A stretch of DNA of 45,069 nucleotides. Origin: Candidatus Poribacteria bacterium. Lineage in GTDB: Bacteria > Poribacteria > WGA-4E > UBA9662. Each line of letters begins with the position of its first letter. Position 1 is the stretch's first letter. Positions 1 to 8,249 of this stretch are shown here, piece by piece. Made by a program: the position numbers and the translations under genes. The DNA is taken from positions 1-45,069 of the forward strand of contig JASMLX010000047.1 of the NCBI GenBank assembly GCA_030748495.1, in the 5' to 3' direction. Under the pieces are notes generated by a model that ran no database searches, was not told where the DNA came from, and saw nothing but the letters and a program-made list of their open reading frames with translations.

Positions 1-326
1 TCCACTTCTGGAGGCCGCAATCAACGTCAAAGGATATTCTCCTATCCCAAACGAACTCTTCTCTTGGATCACATTTTGATGAAAAACAGCGTAAAGCGGC
101 ATAAAATGGGAAATAGTAACAGAGAGAGCAACTCGAACAGGCTGATAACAATCAACCTGAAAATAGCTTGTTCACTCTAAACTCGAGGTAGTATTTTCGG
201 CGAAAAAACGGAAAATACCTTTGTCGATGAGAAAGCGGGAACCTGCGCTATGCGCCGAAGGTACAGCACCCATTAAGCCTCTGGTTGACTGTTGAGGGCG
301 GTACTAATGAATTCTGAGTTGTACAA
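1..326. other. No gene recognised; possible upstream part of a decayed IS
   Basis: I see no coding region here. An imperfect inverted repeat lies around 190-218, with arms GTATTTTC and GAAAATAC separated by about 13 bases. It has no T-run that would make it a terminator. Because the next recognisable feature is an IS1-type transposase remnant, this stretch may hold the decayed upstream part of that element, including the small first ORF usual in IS1. I could not recognise that ORF. Confidence 0.3.
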
Positions 327-731
327 GTGCCCTCGACCGATAAGTCGGCAAAAAGGGAGGTGCGGAAGATAGAGATAGTGGAGATTGATGACAGGTGGCA
401 TTTTACCGTCAAAAAACGAAAATTATGGCTCCGGATTGCGAGCGACAGATTGGATCAGCAAGTCATTGCCTATACCGTTGGCGTCGGCAGTAGGAAAGCC
501 TGGAACAGATTACTCGACTGAATCAATGGCCATCGCATGGCTCAAATAGCGACCGGTGGATTCAAGGTCTAGAAACAAATTGTCTCGATGGAACAGATTA
601 GAGGTCCAAAACAGACCATTCAAGTTGAAAGTTTAAGTGCAAATATCAGGCACTATCCGGCCCGATTTAGACGGCGCACAGGATGTTATTCCAAGTGCCC
701 CATAATGGTTGACCTGTCCTTGACGCTACTT
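327..731 (+). pseudogene. Remnant of an IS1-family transposase (InsB-like)
   Basis: One reading frame carries the landmarks of the IS1 DDE transposase in the right order. An acidic EIDDRW block is followed by KKRKLWLRIASDR and a VIAYTVG stretch (compare EMDEQW...RWLFYAYD...VVAHVFG in IS1). About 40 codons later comes a C-terminal SANIRHYPARFRRRTGCYSK block (compare [20 protein letters not shown]). In-frame stops at 519-521 and 570-572 interrupt it, so it is dead. The family call comes from these motifs; exact ends and terminal inverted repeats were not found. It lies nose to tail with the truncated enolase-superfamily pseudogene on the opposite strand, and an insertion may have truncated that gene. 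Confidence 0.72.
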
Positions 732-760
732 TTTTATACAAAAGTATTCTCTATATTATT

Positions 761-1316
761 TTAGCAATTCCATAATTTTGAGTTGGTCACAGTTGCCACA
801 TTGATCCCGTAAAGCTTTCACGGTTTCAATTGTCCCATCCTGTCCCTGGTCGAACGACTAGGCTGTTTCGGTGTGGAGTTTTACCCAGTTATAGACCCGT
901 TACATTCGGGCCAGCACTTTTTCCACATCCCGCTCCGGTGTCAGGTGATGCTGCACCAGGCTCGAATAGACTGGAATCCGATCACGGAATTTTCCACCTA
1001 ACAGGTTCCAGATAGGCGTGCTAAGTGCCTTGCCTTTAATATCGAAGCAGGCAATATCCATAGCACTGATAGCCGCCATATGCGCTCCTAATGTTTCCGG
1101 TTCGATATCCACCTCTAAATAGTTGTTGCCAAAGAGCATCGGTGTGGAACGGACCGCAGCCGAGTACTTTTTACCCTAGTATCTCTGCGATCTGGGCAGT
1201 GAGTTGCCCACCATGGAAGGGGCTTCGCCCCAGCCTGCGATACCTTCGTCTGTGTTCACCTTCAGATAGACGAATCGATTATAAAGAAGAAAAACTTCGA
1301 CCTTGGTGATTCTCAC
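761..1316 (-). pseudogene. Degenerate mandelate racemase/muconate lactonizing enzyme family gene (N-terminal part)
   Basis: A GTG at 1316-1314 preceded by AAAGGAAAG opens a frame reading RITKVEVFLLYNRFVYLKVN then TDEGIAGWGEAPS, the standard N-terminus of RspA/galactonate-dehydratase-like enolase-superfamily enzymes. The match then changes frame several times. One piece reads QIAEILG, a stop, then GPFHTDALWQQLFRGG. Another reads AISAMDIACFDIKGKALSTP followed by WNLLGGKFRDRIPVYSS. A last piece reads KLHTETA, a stop, then GTIETVKALRD. The metal-binding barrel half, normally another 200 or more residues, is absent. The gene is therefore truncated as well as frameshifted. Intact relatives act in sugar-acid dehydration, but no activity is expected here. 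Confidence 0.8.
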
Positions 1317-1943
1317 GGCCTTTCCTTTAGCAGCTAGTTCTATAAGATAATATTATAAAGTGAGGTTAATAGATCTCAAATTTATGATGATTCTCAGAGT
1401 TAGTTCGGAAGTGGCAACTCATCTGTTTTCGATAACATCAAGTTTTTCTATCTGCTGGATTCGCTGTTGACCAAACGCTTACAAGAAAGTAATTAAAGTT
1501 TATCAAAAGTGAAAAGATCGTGTGTCACAGTTGTGAGCACAACTCGCCAAGGAATTCAACCATAAGCAAAATAGTAATTAAGTTTAACCGAAAAACAGTT
1601 TGACTGACAGGTCCAACCCTTCGTATCGACAGCCAGACGTGGTTATAAATGTGAGATTCTCAAGGTTATACCATTGCCAGCACAGGTCTGATAGCCGAGA
1701 ATCATCCATATATAGATACTATATTCTTCATCCATAAGTTTCAATGAGTTCCCTTTCTTACCGCTGGACATTACCTTGAGTCTTGAGATACACCTGCGGA
1801 ATTCAACTGAATACGGTTATACCTTTACCAGACGTACTGTAGGGCGAATATGACTTGAAAACGGGCCGAATATAATTTAAACTCACACCTGTAATCAAAT
1901 TGGTGAGGCGCTGACAAACTATCCGCTGCCTAAAGGAGAGCCG
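1317..1943. other. About 630 bases without a recognisable gene
   Basis: I find no convincing coding region, RNA gene or repeat array. The stretch is AT-rich and full of stops in all frames. A TATAAT lies at 1871-1876 but has no good -35 partner at 16-18 bases, so it is only a weak candidate for driving the small ORF that starts at 1944. Confidence 0.4.
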
Positions 1944-2162
1944 ATGGATTTCATAATCTGGATTGTCGAAAACCAAGAAAACCTGAAAGACACCTATCAG
2001 CGTTTCAAAGAAGAAACAGGTGATCAGGATATTCCCCTAGATGAGTTCTGTGTCTATATGTGGGAAGAAACTACTCGGACAAAATCTAGAACTATCCGAC
2101 AACAATTGAAACAGAGCGAAAGATTGGAAGAAGGCAAAAAAAAATTATGGTCGTTATACTGA
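1944..2162 (+). CDS. Small hypothetical protein (72 aa)
   Basis: A 72-residue ORF starts with ATG six bases after a strong AAAGGAGA ribosome binding site, the main reason to call it. The product begins hydrophobic (FIIWIVEN), continues as an acidic, probably helical stretch (KDTYQRFKEETG, then LDEFCVYMWEETTR), and ends in a basic tail. There is no signal peptide and no family I recognise. It stands alone in a decayed region between pseudogenes and the metabolic block. It could be a real small gene or the leftover start of a longer one, since nothing similar continues after the stop. Confidence 0.5.
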   Translation: MDFIIWIVENQENLKDTYQRFKEETGDQDIPLDEFCVYMWEETTRTKSRTIRQQLKQSERLEEGKKKLWSLY

Positions 2163-2983
2163 CTTCCCGTTTATGCGGTATTCTATTGCTAAATCAGAGT
2201 AGTTTCGACACCTACCTGGCCTGATTTTAATTTTGCGACACTGCGTAACCTTTCACCGCGAATGGGAAGAGGCTTCGCCCTAGCAACACGACGAAATTCC
2301 TTTTGCAATATAGACTCTCGATTATGTGCGGCTTCGGTTTGGTGGTTTACAAGTGTTGCGACAATCTGGCTGAAAAGAGAAGTATCCTGTACCAAACTGC
2401 CCTCCGATAGTGCTCCATTCACCAGTTGGGTCTAAGTCTTGAAAATTGCCTTCTGGTCCAGGGTTACTTGACTTATACGCATAATTGTCCAAGTGAAAAA
2501 CTGGCTAAAGCAGATGGACCTTTTAAAAGTATTTATAAAGACCTTAGAGGTAAACGGCAGTACAAGGCTATATTTGTACATGGTAGACAGCTAGCTAAAA
2601 TCACCACACTAAACCAAGCTAAGAGGTAGAGAAATGGTTCACCCAGGTCTTAATAAATGGGCTCAAAATGTGGGAGATCTGCGACTCTTATCGCTAAAAG
2701 CGCCGCATCCTCGAAGTATATATGGACCGCGGACAAAATCGGATGGTTTTATAGTATGTGAGATTTATAATTTGACTCTTATTCTTCAAGCGGGAAAACT
2801 CAAAGGCTAGTGGGACTGCGAAGCTATATTCGCTACACCATCTGTTGACCAGACTTGCACCGTTCGGAGGTCGCGGAATGGTCAGTGAACTCCAGCCAAG
2901 CATACAGAGTAAGAGGCAGGCTAGTCAAATTTAGCCGAAGACGATTACAGGCAGTATATGAGGAGGCATTGAAGATCGCAGTT
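2163..2983. other. About 820 bases without a supported gene
   Basis: Open frames of 67-77 codons exist here (2189-2422 minus, 2426-2629 plus, 2694-2903 minus). None has a clear ribosome binding site or a family resemblance I can defend. Their composition looks like decayed DNA, consistent with the remnants further upstream. No tRNA, CRISPR-type array or strong hairpin was seen. Confidence 0.4.
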
Positions 2984-3940
2984 CTAAGATACTGAAACCG
3001 GCGGAAGGTCGTTTAACTGGCGAAAACGGTTAAGCGTTGTCATGATGCCCTGTTCCATCGAGTAATTGGGCTTAAAGCCAATTTCCTCAGCCACCGGTGT
3101 GGCGTCATAATCCCAAGAAATACCGAACAAACCTGGTTCCAAGGTTAAGTCGGCAGAGGGAATTAGCTTTTTGATATAGTCAAATCCCTCCTTAATTGAC
3201 CAAAGGCCACCCTTGACGTTGAAAACACGGGTCTTCGTTGTCGGGCAAGAACAGGACATGACGATTGAACGAGACACATCCTCGACATACTGCCAGTCGA
3301 CTTCGTCGTCGCCAAAGGGAACGGTGTAAGGTTTTCCCAGTGCTGCCGCCTCTATCATCTGGGTGGTAAAAGAACTCATGCCACGCGTCCGTCCCACCCC
3401 GTATACGGCAGTAAATCGCAAACCGATTGTATCGACGCTATACTCGTTAAAATAGTGTTGTGCGTATCGTTCGTTAAGTGATTTACAAGCACCATAGATG
3501 AACTTAGGAAAGTGAGGGGCATCGTTTCCGATTTGCTGGTGGTCATAGTCTTCAGGTAACCCGAATACGGCAACACTACTGGCCCATACAACACGCTGAA
3601 TATCAAATATCCGCGCCGCTTCAAAGACATTGATGGTCGCTTCTGATACAACCTTTAAGGCTTGTGGCGGGTTAGCCTGACAGGCTGGGACCTGCCAGGA
3701 GGCTAAGTGGATGATACAGTCGATATCGTGCTCTTTAATGGTTCGCATCAAATTAGCAGCATCGGTAATATCTCCGGGGACAAAGGTAACCCGCTCGATC
3801 TGCGGATCTGTCAGAACCAGTTTTGGAATTGTTAAATCGTAGGTCAGATCGTAGACTACAATCTCGGCTTCCAGATCTAACAGATCACGAATGACGTAAG
3901 AACCGATACAGCCAAATCCACCGGTGATCAGGTACTTCAC
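2984..3940 (-). CDS. NAD-dependent epimerase/dehydratase (extended SDR)
   Basis: This 318-residue protein has the length and motifs of extended short-chain dehydrogenases that act on nucleotide sugars. The Rossmann glycine motif TGGFGCIGS spans residues 6-14. A DxxD-type acidic pair (GDIT) lies near 57-60. The catalytic Ser is in WASSVAVFG (about 121-122) and the Tyr/Lys pair is Y149-G-A-C-K153. The motif RFTAVYG replaces the usual RxxNVYG. The C-terminal substrate lobe keeps the VDWQYVEDV signature, a variant of DfxyVdDv. The ATG overlaps the stop of the Rieske gene by four bases, so translation is probably coupled. The substrate cannot be read from the sequence. Pairing with a ferredoxin is unusual for a plain UDP-sugar epimerase. 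Confidence 0.88.
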   Translation of the reverse strand: MKYLITGGFGCIGSYVIRDLLDLEAEIVVYDLTYDLTIPKLVLTDPQIERVTFVPGDITDAANLMRTIKEHDIDCIIHLASWQVPACQANPPQALKVVSEATINVFEAARIFDIQRVVWASSVAVFGLPEDYDHQQIGNDAPHFPKFIYGACKSLNERYAQHYFNEYSVDTIGLRFTAVYGVGRTRGMSSFTTQMIEAAALGKPYTVPFGDDEVDWQYVEDVSRSIVMSCSCPTTKTRVFNVKGGLWSIKEGFDYIKKLIPSADLTLEPGLFGISWDYDATPVAEEIGFKPNYSMEQGIMTTLNRFRQLNDLPPVSVS

Positions 3941-4266
3941 GCCTTATCCTCATTTTTCTGCGGCGAGTCGATATCGACTAAGATGTCATCACCTTCAACC
4001 TTGACCGGATAAGAGGCTAGATCTACATCGTCAGGCCAGACGGACTTGCCTGTTTTGACATCAAATTCCCACATGTGCAGAGGGCAAGAGACAACACATT
4101 CATCTAACCAACCGTGGTGTAGTGCTCCCCCCATATGGGGGCAGACATCGTCAATAGCGAAGAATTCACCATCGACATTATAGATGCCAACGAGAAGCTG
4201 ATTCAGTTGAACGCCTAAACCTCGACCGGATTTCACTTGATCAGTGGTAGTTGCTTTTACATACAT
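3937..4266 (-). CDS. Rieske [2Fe-2S] ferredoxin
   Basis: A 109-residue stand-alone Rieske domain. The two cluster-binding motifs are present: C42-P-H44-MGG and C61-PLH64. They match C-x-H and C-x-x-H of ferredoxin components of ring-hydroxylating dioxygenases and of NirD-type proteins. There is no signal or membrane segment, so it is cytoplasmic. It would pass electrons to an oxygenase or reductase, but no oxygenase is present in this window. An AGGAGG lies about 13 bases upstream of the ATG. The stop overlaps the epimerase start by four bases, and the aminotransferase stop lies 38 bases upstream, so the three genes are probably cotranscribed. Confidence 0.9.
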   Translation of the reverse strand: MYVKATTTDQVKSGRGLGVQLNQLLVGIYNVDGEFFAIDDVCPHMGGALHHGWLDECVVSCPLHMWEFDVKTGKSVWPDDVDLASYPVKVEGDDILVDIDSPQKNEDKA

Positions 4267-4304
4267 TTTCTCTGACTATCCTCCTATAACATATAATATA
4301 TCCG

Positions 4305-5462
4305 TCACTTTATGTTTGGAATATCTGGTTTGCTAACAAACGTTTCTTGCGCGGCGGCAACTGCCGCTCCCGGTGGAACTGGATAGCCAACCTCAGCCAA
4401 CCCACGTTCTAAGGCTGAGATAGCGACGATTACGTCGTGCTCTGTAACCCAGCCTAAATGGGCAATCCGAATAATCTTCCCGCTTAAGTGGGCCTGTCCA
4501 CCGGCGTAGGTGATACTGTAACGATTCCGCATCATCTGGACAAAGGCTTTACCGTCAATTTCAGCAGGTAGTTGAATCGACGTCAAGGTATTAGCGGGCG
4601 ACCTGGCAAAGAGGTTAAAGCCGATGGCTTTGACCCCATTTCGGGTGGCATTGGCAAGACGAGCGTGGCGATGAAGCACATTTTGGATCTGTTCCTGGCA
4701 GATCTGATCCAAGGCCTGATTTAATGCGATGATAAAGGTAATAGCAGGGGTGTAGGGCGTTGAACCTTCTCGACTGGTCTTCCGAGCTTTTCGTAGATCA
4801 AAGTAGTATTTGGGTAGATTCGACTTCTCACTGGCTCGCCAAGCGTTTTCGCTGTAGGAAACTAATCCTAGGCCAGGTGGTGACATTAACCCTTTATGGG
4901 AAGCTGAAACGACCACATCGACCCTCCAGTTGTCCATCTCCAGATTATCAGCAGCGAGTGCACTGACTGCATCCACCACCAGCAGCGTCTCCGAGCCTTT
5001 TAGTACTTGACCCAGACTTTGAATGTCGTGCAAGGCGCCGGTCGAAGTTTCGCATAGTGTTGAGAGGATAGCTTTACAGTCTGGATATTGCTTCAACCGG
5101 TCAGCTACTTGCTGAGGATCAATAGAATGTCCCCATTCCAGGTCTATTGGCTCCAAATCAATTCCATAAGCGGTGCAAATTTCACCCCACCGTTCGCCGA
5201 ACTTCCCACTCCGAATAACGATAACCCGGTCTCCAGTTGAAAACAGGCTGGCGACTGCGGCTTCCAAGGCTCCCGTCCCGGAACAAGTCAACATCAGCAC
5301 TTCGTTTTGGGTCTGGAAAACATGTTGCAACTTCTTAGAAGCCGACCGGATGAGTTCTGCCGATTCAACTGTTCGATGATAGTCAATCGGCTTCGCGATT
5401 TCAAGTAAAGTATTGGTCGGTATTGGAGTTGGACCAGGAGCAAATAGATAAGGCTTTTTCAT
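4305..5462 (-). CDS. Class V aminotransferase (serine/alanine-glyoxylate type)
   Basis: A PLP-dependent aminotransferase of the alanine-glyoxylate / serine-pyruvate / PucG group, about 385 residues, the usual length. Signatures are the N-terminal FAPGPTPIP, the cofactor-phosphate loop CSGTGALEAA (about 60-69), the aspartate in VVDAVSAL that pairs with the pyridine nitrogen, and the Schiff-base lysine in SASHKGLMSPPGL (about K190). Such enzymes move the amino group of alanine, serine or aspartate to glyoxylate. The frame also opens with a TTG three bases earlier; I chose the ATG. A tartronate-semialdehyde-reductase-like gene in the same block hints at glyoxylate/serine metabolism, which is inference. 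Confidence 0.88.
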   Translation of the reverse strand: MKKPYLFAPGPTPIPTNTLLEIAKPIDYHRTVESAELIRSASKKLQHVFQTQNEVLMLTCSGTGALEAAVASLFSTGDRVIVIRSGKFGERWGEICTAYGIDLEPIDLEWGHSIDPQQVADRLKQYPDCKAILSTLCETSTGALHDIQSLGQVLKGSETLLVVDAVSALAADNLEMDNWRVDVVVSASHKGLMSPPGLGLVSYSENAWRASEKSNLPKYYFDLRKARKTSREGSTPYTPAITFIIALNQALDQICQEQIQNVLHRHARLANATRNGVKAIGFNLFARSPANTLTSIQLPAEIDGKAFVQMMRNRYSITYAGGQAHLSGKIIRIAHLGWVTEHDVIVAISALERGLAEVGYPVPPGAAVAAAQETFVSKPDIPNIK

Positions 5463-5494
5463 CAAGACCTAAATCTTCTTATAACCTTCTTGTA

Positions 5495-5728
5495 TTAGAT
5501 GAGTTGGCCTGAATTGGGTTGTTCGTTGGCAGGTAGGGATTTATCGCTAACTTGGATGCGAACCCATTCGTGTCCTAAATAATCGAGAATTTTCATTAGA
5601 TCATCCCGTTGTTTCGGGGTGTCAACGGGTGCCTCGAAGGTTAAGGTGGCAGACTCCTCTTTCTGAATGGCTCCATCCTTGTCGTATTTGGTAGGAATGA
5701 TCTGAATTTTCTTTAGTTTAGCATCCAT
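5495..5728 (-). CDS. Small hypothetical protein (77 aa)
   Basis: I do not recognise this 77-residue protein. It has a beta-rich start (KKIQIIPTKYDKDG), a middle TLTFEAPVDTPKQRDDLM, and a helix then strand (KILDYLGHEWVRIQV) that looks like a small folded domain. There is no signal peptide or membrane segment. It lies 21 bases after the dehydrogenase-like gene and 29 before the aminotransferase in one tight minus-strand run. That spacing and the ordinary codon use support it being real, but no ribosome binding site is obvious. Confidence 0.6.
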   Translation of the reverse strand: MDAKLKKIQIIPTKYDKDGAIQKEESATLTFEAPVDTPKQRDDLMKILDYLGHEWVRIQVSDKSLPANEQPNSGQLI

Positions 5729-5749
5729 GATTGTTGTTTGTCGGTGAAA

Positions 5750-6583
5750 TTAGGTTTGAGAAATCACGCTCTTAGCGACAAGACGTGTGAACTGTTCCAG
5801 TTGCTGCTCATCGAGATCTAGAGGCAAGGTCGATTCAGCACCTTGGCACCCAATCCGAGTTGGCATTCTGAGGAAAACATCGAATTGGGTCGAATCTGAG
5901 CGAACGGCTGAAGCCACTGTAAGCAATCTCTTTTTATCTCGCACAATCGAATCGACCGTTTGAGCTACTGATACGGTGAACAGATCCACTGGTACTGGGC
6001 TACGATTGCAGTTCGTCAGAGCTTTGGTTTCACTGTCGGATAAAAAGTGGCGAATCGGAATTCCGTTTACCCGGCAGTATTGGGGGATAATCTGTACCTC
6101 TTCGTCGTTGCCAACGGTGAAAGTGGTCACATCTTCGACGGCGACACCAATCCGGTTGGCAATCTGGCGACGCAAACGAGCTTCAAAGGTCGGTGGAATA
6201 CCGATTACTCGACTAGGCGGGTCTTTTAGCTGACGGGCGACGCTAGCAGCTAGAGAGCAAACGGAACGCCCTAGCACCAGTACTTTGGCGGTAGGATTGA
6301 TCTGCGTAATCTGCTCGTTAATGATTGAAGGTAGATGAAATCGCTGCGTGACTTCACCAACACAGATAATTACAATTCCCGAAACTTCGAGGATCGAGCC
6401 GCTACGGCAATGGTCCAAATCGGTATGAGATCCAGAAGCAGAAACTGCGTCCTGTCCGACTGATAACTGTTGGGATGATATATCTCCCAGAACTCGAACC
6501 TTGGCGTATAGGTCTTTTTGACTCAGGAAGGTCGCAATGGGGAGGGTTAGCTGGCTATCTCCCAATAGGCTAATCTTAGTCAT
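5750..6583 (-). CDS. Lactate/malate dehydrogenase-like protein lacking the catalytic residues
   Basis: About 277 residues that align along the length of the LDH/MDH family. The block AKVLVLGRSVCSLAASVARQ sits where family members have the TNPVD stretch. ARLRRQIANRIGVAVEDV matches SARFRTFIAEELGVSVKDV. VGNDEEVQIIPQYCRVNGIP matches [20 protein letters not shown]. A late SIVRDKKRLLTVAS block is followed by MPTRIGCQGAE. The catalytic histidine of GHGD is replaced (GNDEE, about 158-162). The aspartate of LDSAR is F, the NAD-loop Asn of TNP is missing, and the GxGxxG loop reads LGDSQLT. It is probably a pseudoenzyme or has a new function. A GTG six bases earlier is an alternative start. Confidence 0.7.
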   Translation of the reverse strand: MTKISLLGDSQLTLPIATFLSQKDLYAKVRVLGDISSQQLSVGQDAVSASGSHTDLDHCRSGSILEVSGIVIICVGEVTQRFHLPSIINEQITQINPTAKVLVLGRSVCSLAASVARQLKDPPSRVIGIPPTFEARLRRQIANRIGVAVEDVTTFTVGNDEEVQIIPQYCRVNGIPIRHFLSDSETKALTNCNRSPVPVDLFTVSVAQTVDSIVRDKKRLLTVASAVRSDSTQFDVFLRMPTRIGCQGAESTLPLDLDEQQLEQFTRLVAKSVISQT

Positions 6584-6595
6584 TAACACTTAGGT

Positions 6596-6624
6596 TTAAT
6601 AACAACAATTCTGGAAGAAAGCAA
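6596..6624 (-). promoter_or_regulatory. Possible sigma-70 promoter for the MDH-like gene
   Basis: On the minus strand, TTGCTT is followed after 17 bases by TATTAA. The predicted start lies only a few bases before the coding region, which would make a near-leaderless message. The element is a moderate match and could be chance. There is no terminator after guaB, so read-through is an alternative. Confidence 0.25.
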
Positions 6625-6677
6625 ATAATCGTCTTAAAATTCGGCATTAAAAGCTCACAGGTTTTTTAACTTAAAGA

Positions 6678-8165
6678 TTAACTCAATACGCTATAGTTAG
6701 GGGCTTCTTCGGTAATTATCACATCGTGTGGATGGCTTTCACGTTGCCCACCAGACGTAATTCGGATAAACCGGCTACAAGTTCTAAGTGAGTCAACATC
6801 GGGTGTTCCACAATACCCCATAGCCGACTTAAGGCCACCAACAAACTGATAGACAAACTCGCTTAACTTTCCTTTAAACGGAATTCGCCCTTCAATACCT
6901 TCAGGAACCAGTTTGAAAATTTCCTGATGTTCCTGATTATAGCGTTCACGACCGCCTCGTTCTCGCATTGCACTGAGCGAGCCCATACCACGATAGACCT
7001 TAAATTTTCGCCCTTGGTAAATGGCGGTTTCGCCGGGGCTTTCTTCTGTTCCTGCGAACAGACTACCAATCATTACCGAACTGGCACCAGCCCCAATCGC
7101 TTTGGCCACATCACCGGAATAACGAATCCCACCATCAGCGATAACTGGTACATCGTACTTATCAGCCACATTGGCACAATCGTAAATGGCTGTGATCTGT
7201 GGCACACCGACCCCGGCTATCACTCGAGTGGTGCAAATTGATCCGGGCCCAATACCAACTTTAATTGCGTCCGCACCAGCTTCAATCAGTTTTTGGCTGG
7301 CCTCTCCTGTCACCACATTTCCAGCTACTAGATCTACTGATGGAAACTCAGCCTTAACTGTTTGTGTCATTCGCATCACGTTCTTAGAGTGGCCGTGCGC
7401 CGTATCAATCACTAAAACATCAACTTTAGCTTCAACTAATCTAGCAATATCAGCTAACGGTGATAACGGGCTGATTGCGGCTCCAACTCGCAAACAGCCG
7501 TCAGTATCCTTGCAGGCGTCTGGATAATCATGAATTTTATCGATATCTTTGATGGTAATCAGTCCGCAGAGATTGAAGTCCTGATCCACAATAGGTAATT
7601 TCTCTTTGCGGGTCTGTTGTAAGATTCTCTTGGCTTCTTCTAGCGTTACCCCTGGAGAAGCCGTAATCAAATCTACACTGGGAGTCATCAATTCGGTGAC
7701 CCCCAGTTCATAGTTATCTTCGTACTTTAGGTCGCGGTTAGTAATCAATCCAACCAATTTACCAGTTTCCGTCACAATCGGGACACCACCAATTCGGTAC
7801 TGTGCGGTCAACTGATGGGCATCGCCAACTGTTTTATCAGGCGTTAGCGTAATCGGATTGGTGATCATTCCACTTTCCGACCGCTTAACTTTGTCTACCT
7901 CTTGAACCTGATCTGCTATGCTACAATTGCGGTGGATAATACCAATCCCGCCTTCGCGTGCCAATGCTACCGCCAGACGAGCTTCTGTTACAGTATCCAT
8001 CGCTGAACTACAGACAGGAATATTGAGGCCGATATGCCGGGTTAGGCGCGTCTGCGTGGAAACTTTGTGCGGTAGAATATCTGATTCGGCTGGAACCATT
8101 AATACATCGTCGAAGGTCAAGCCTTCTTTACCGAACTTTGATTCTGTCGCAAACGTTTCGCTCAT
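6678..8165 (-). CDS. guaB: Inosine-5'-monophosphate dehydrogenase
   Basis: IMP dehydrogenase oxidises IMP to XMP with NAD, the first committed step to GMP. The protein has the full bacterial layout of about 495 residues. The N-terminus [13 protein letters not shown] is followed by the barrel start [14 protein letters not shown] pair of CBS modules (about 95-215) is inserted in the barrel. The active-site loop [18 protein letters not shown] carries the catalytic cysteine. Then come [25 protein letters not shown] and the flap [10 protein letters not shown]. The open frame extends upstream to a TTG at 8192. I chose the ATG at 8165 because AAGGAAAAG sits just before it and the predicted transcript start (about 8202) leaves a 37-base leader. 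Confidence 0.97.
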   Translation of the reverse strand: MSETFATESKFGKEGLTFDDVLMVPAESDILPHKVSTQTRLTRHIGLNIPVCSSAMDTVTEARLAVALAREGGIGIIHRNCSIADQVQEVDKVKRSESGMITNPITLTPDKTVGDAHQLTAQYRIGGVPIVTETGKLVGLITNRDLKYEDNYELGVTELMTPSVDLITASPGVTLEEAKRILQQTRKEKLPIVDQDFNLCGLITIKDIDKIHDYPDACKDTDGCLRVGAAISPLSPLADIARLVEAKVDVLVIDTAHGHSKNVMRMTQTVKAEFPSVDLVAGNVVTGEASQKLIEAGADAIKVGIGPGSICTTRVIAGVGVPQITAIYDCANVADKYDVPVIADGGIRYSGDVAKAIGAGASSVMIGSLFAGTEESPGETAIYQGRKFKVYRGMGSLSAMRERGGRERYNQEHQEIFKLVPEGIEGRIPFKGKLSEFVYQFVGGLKSAMGYCGTPDVDSLRTCSRFIRITSGGQRESHPHDVIITEEAPNYSVLS

Positions 8166-8208
8166 CTTCTTTTCCTTCAGCATGGCAACCAAAACATAAA
8201 ACTAATTG

Positions 8209-8237
8209 ATGATAACACAGCCAGTGAATCAGTTCAA
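8209..8237 (-). promoter_or_regulatory. Sigma-70 promoter of guaB
   Basis: On the minus strand TTGAAC and TATCAT are separated by 17 bases. They lie in the 84-base gap upstream of guaB, with a predicted start near 8202. This would give guaB its own promoter inside the longer metabolic run. Confidence 0.5.
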
Positions 8238-8249
8238 AAGAAAATCGAC

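Noticed and set aside
1871..1876. TATAAT upstream of the small ORF at 1944
   Set aside because: No acceptable -35 at 16-18 bases, so not called as a promoter.
2189..2903. Three 67-77 codon open frames in the decayed region
   Set aside because: No ribosome binding site and no family similarity that I can defend. One minus-strand frame faintly recalls transposase N-termini (SLFSQIVATL), but this is too short to call.
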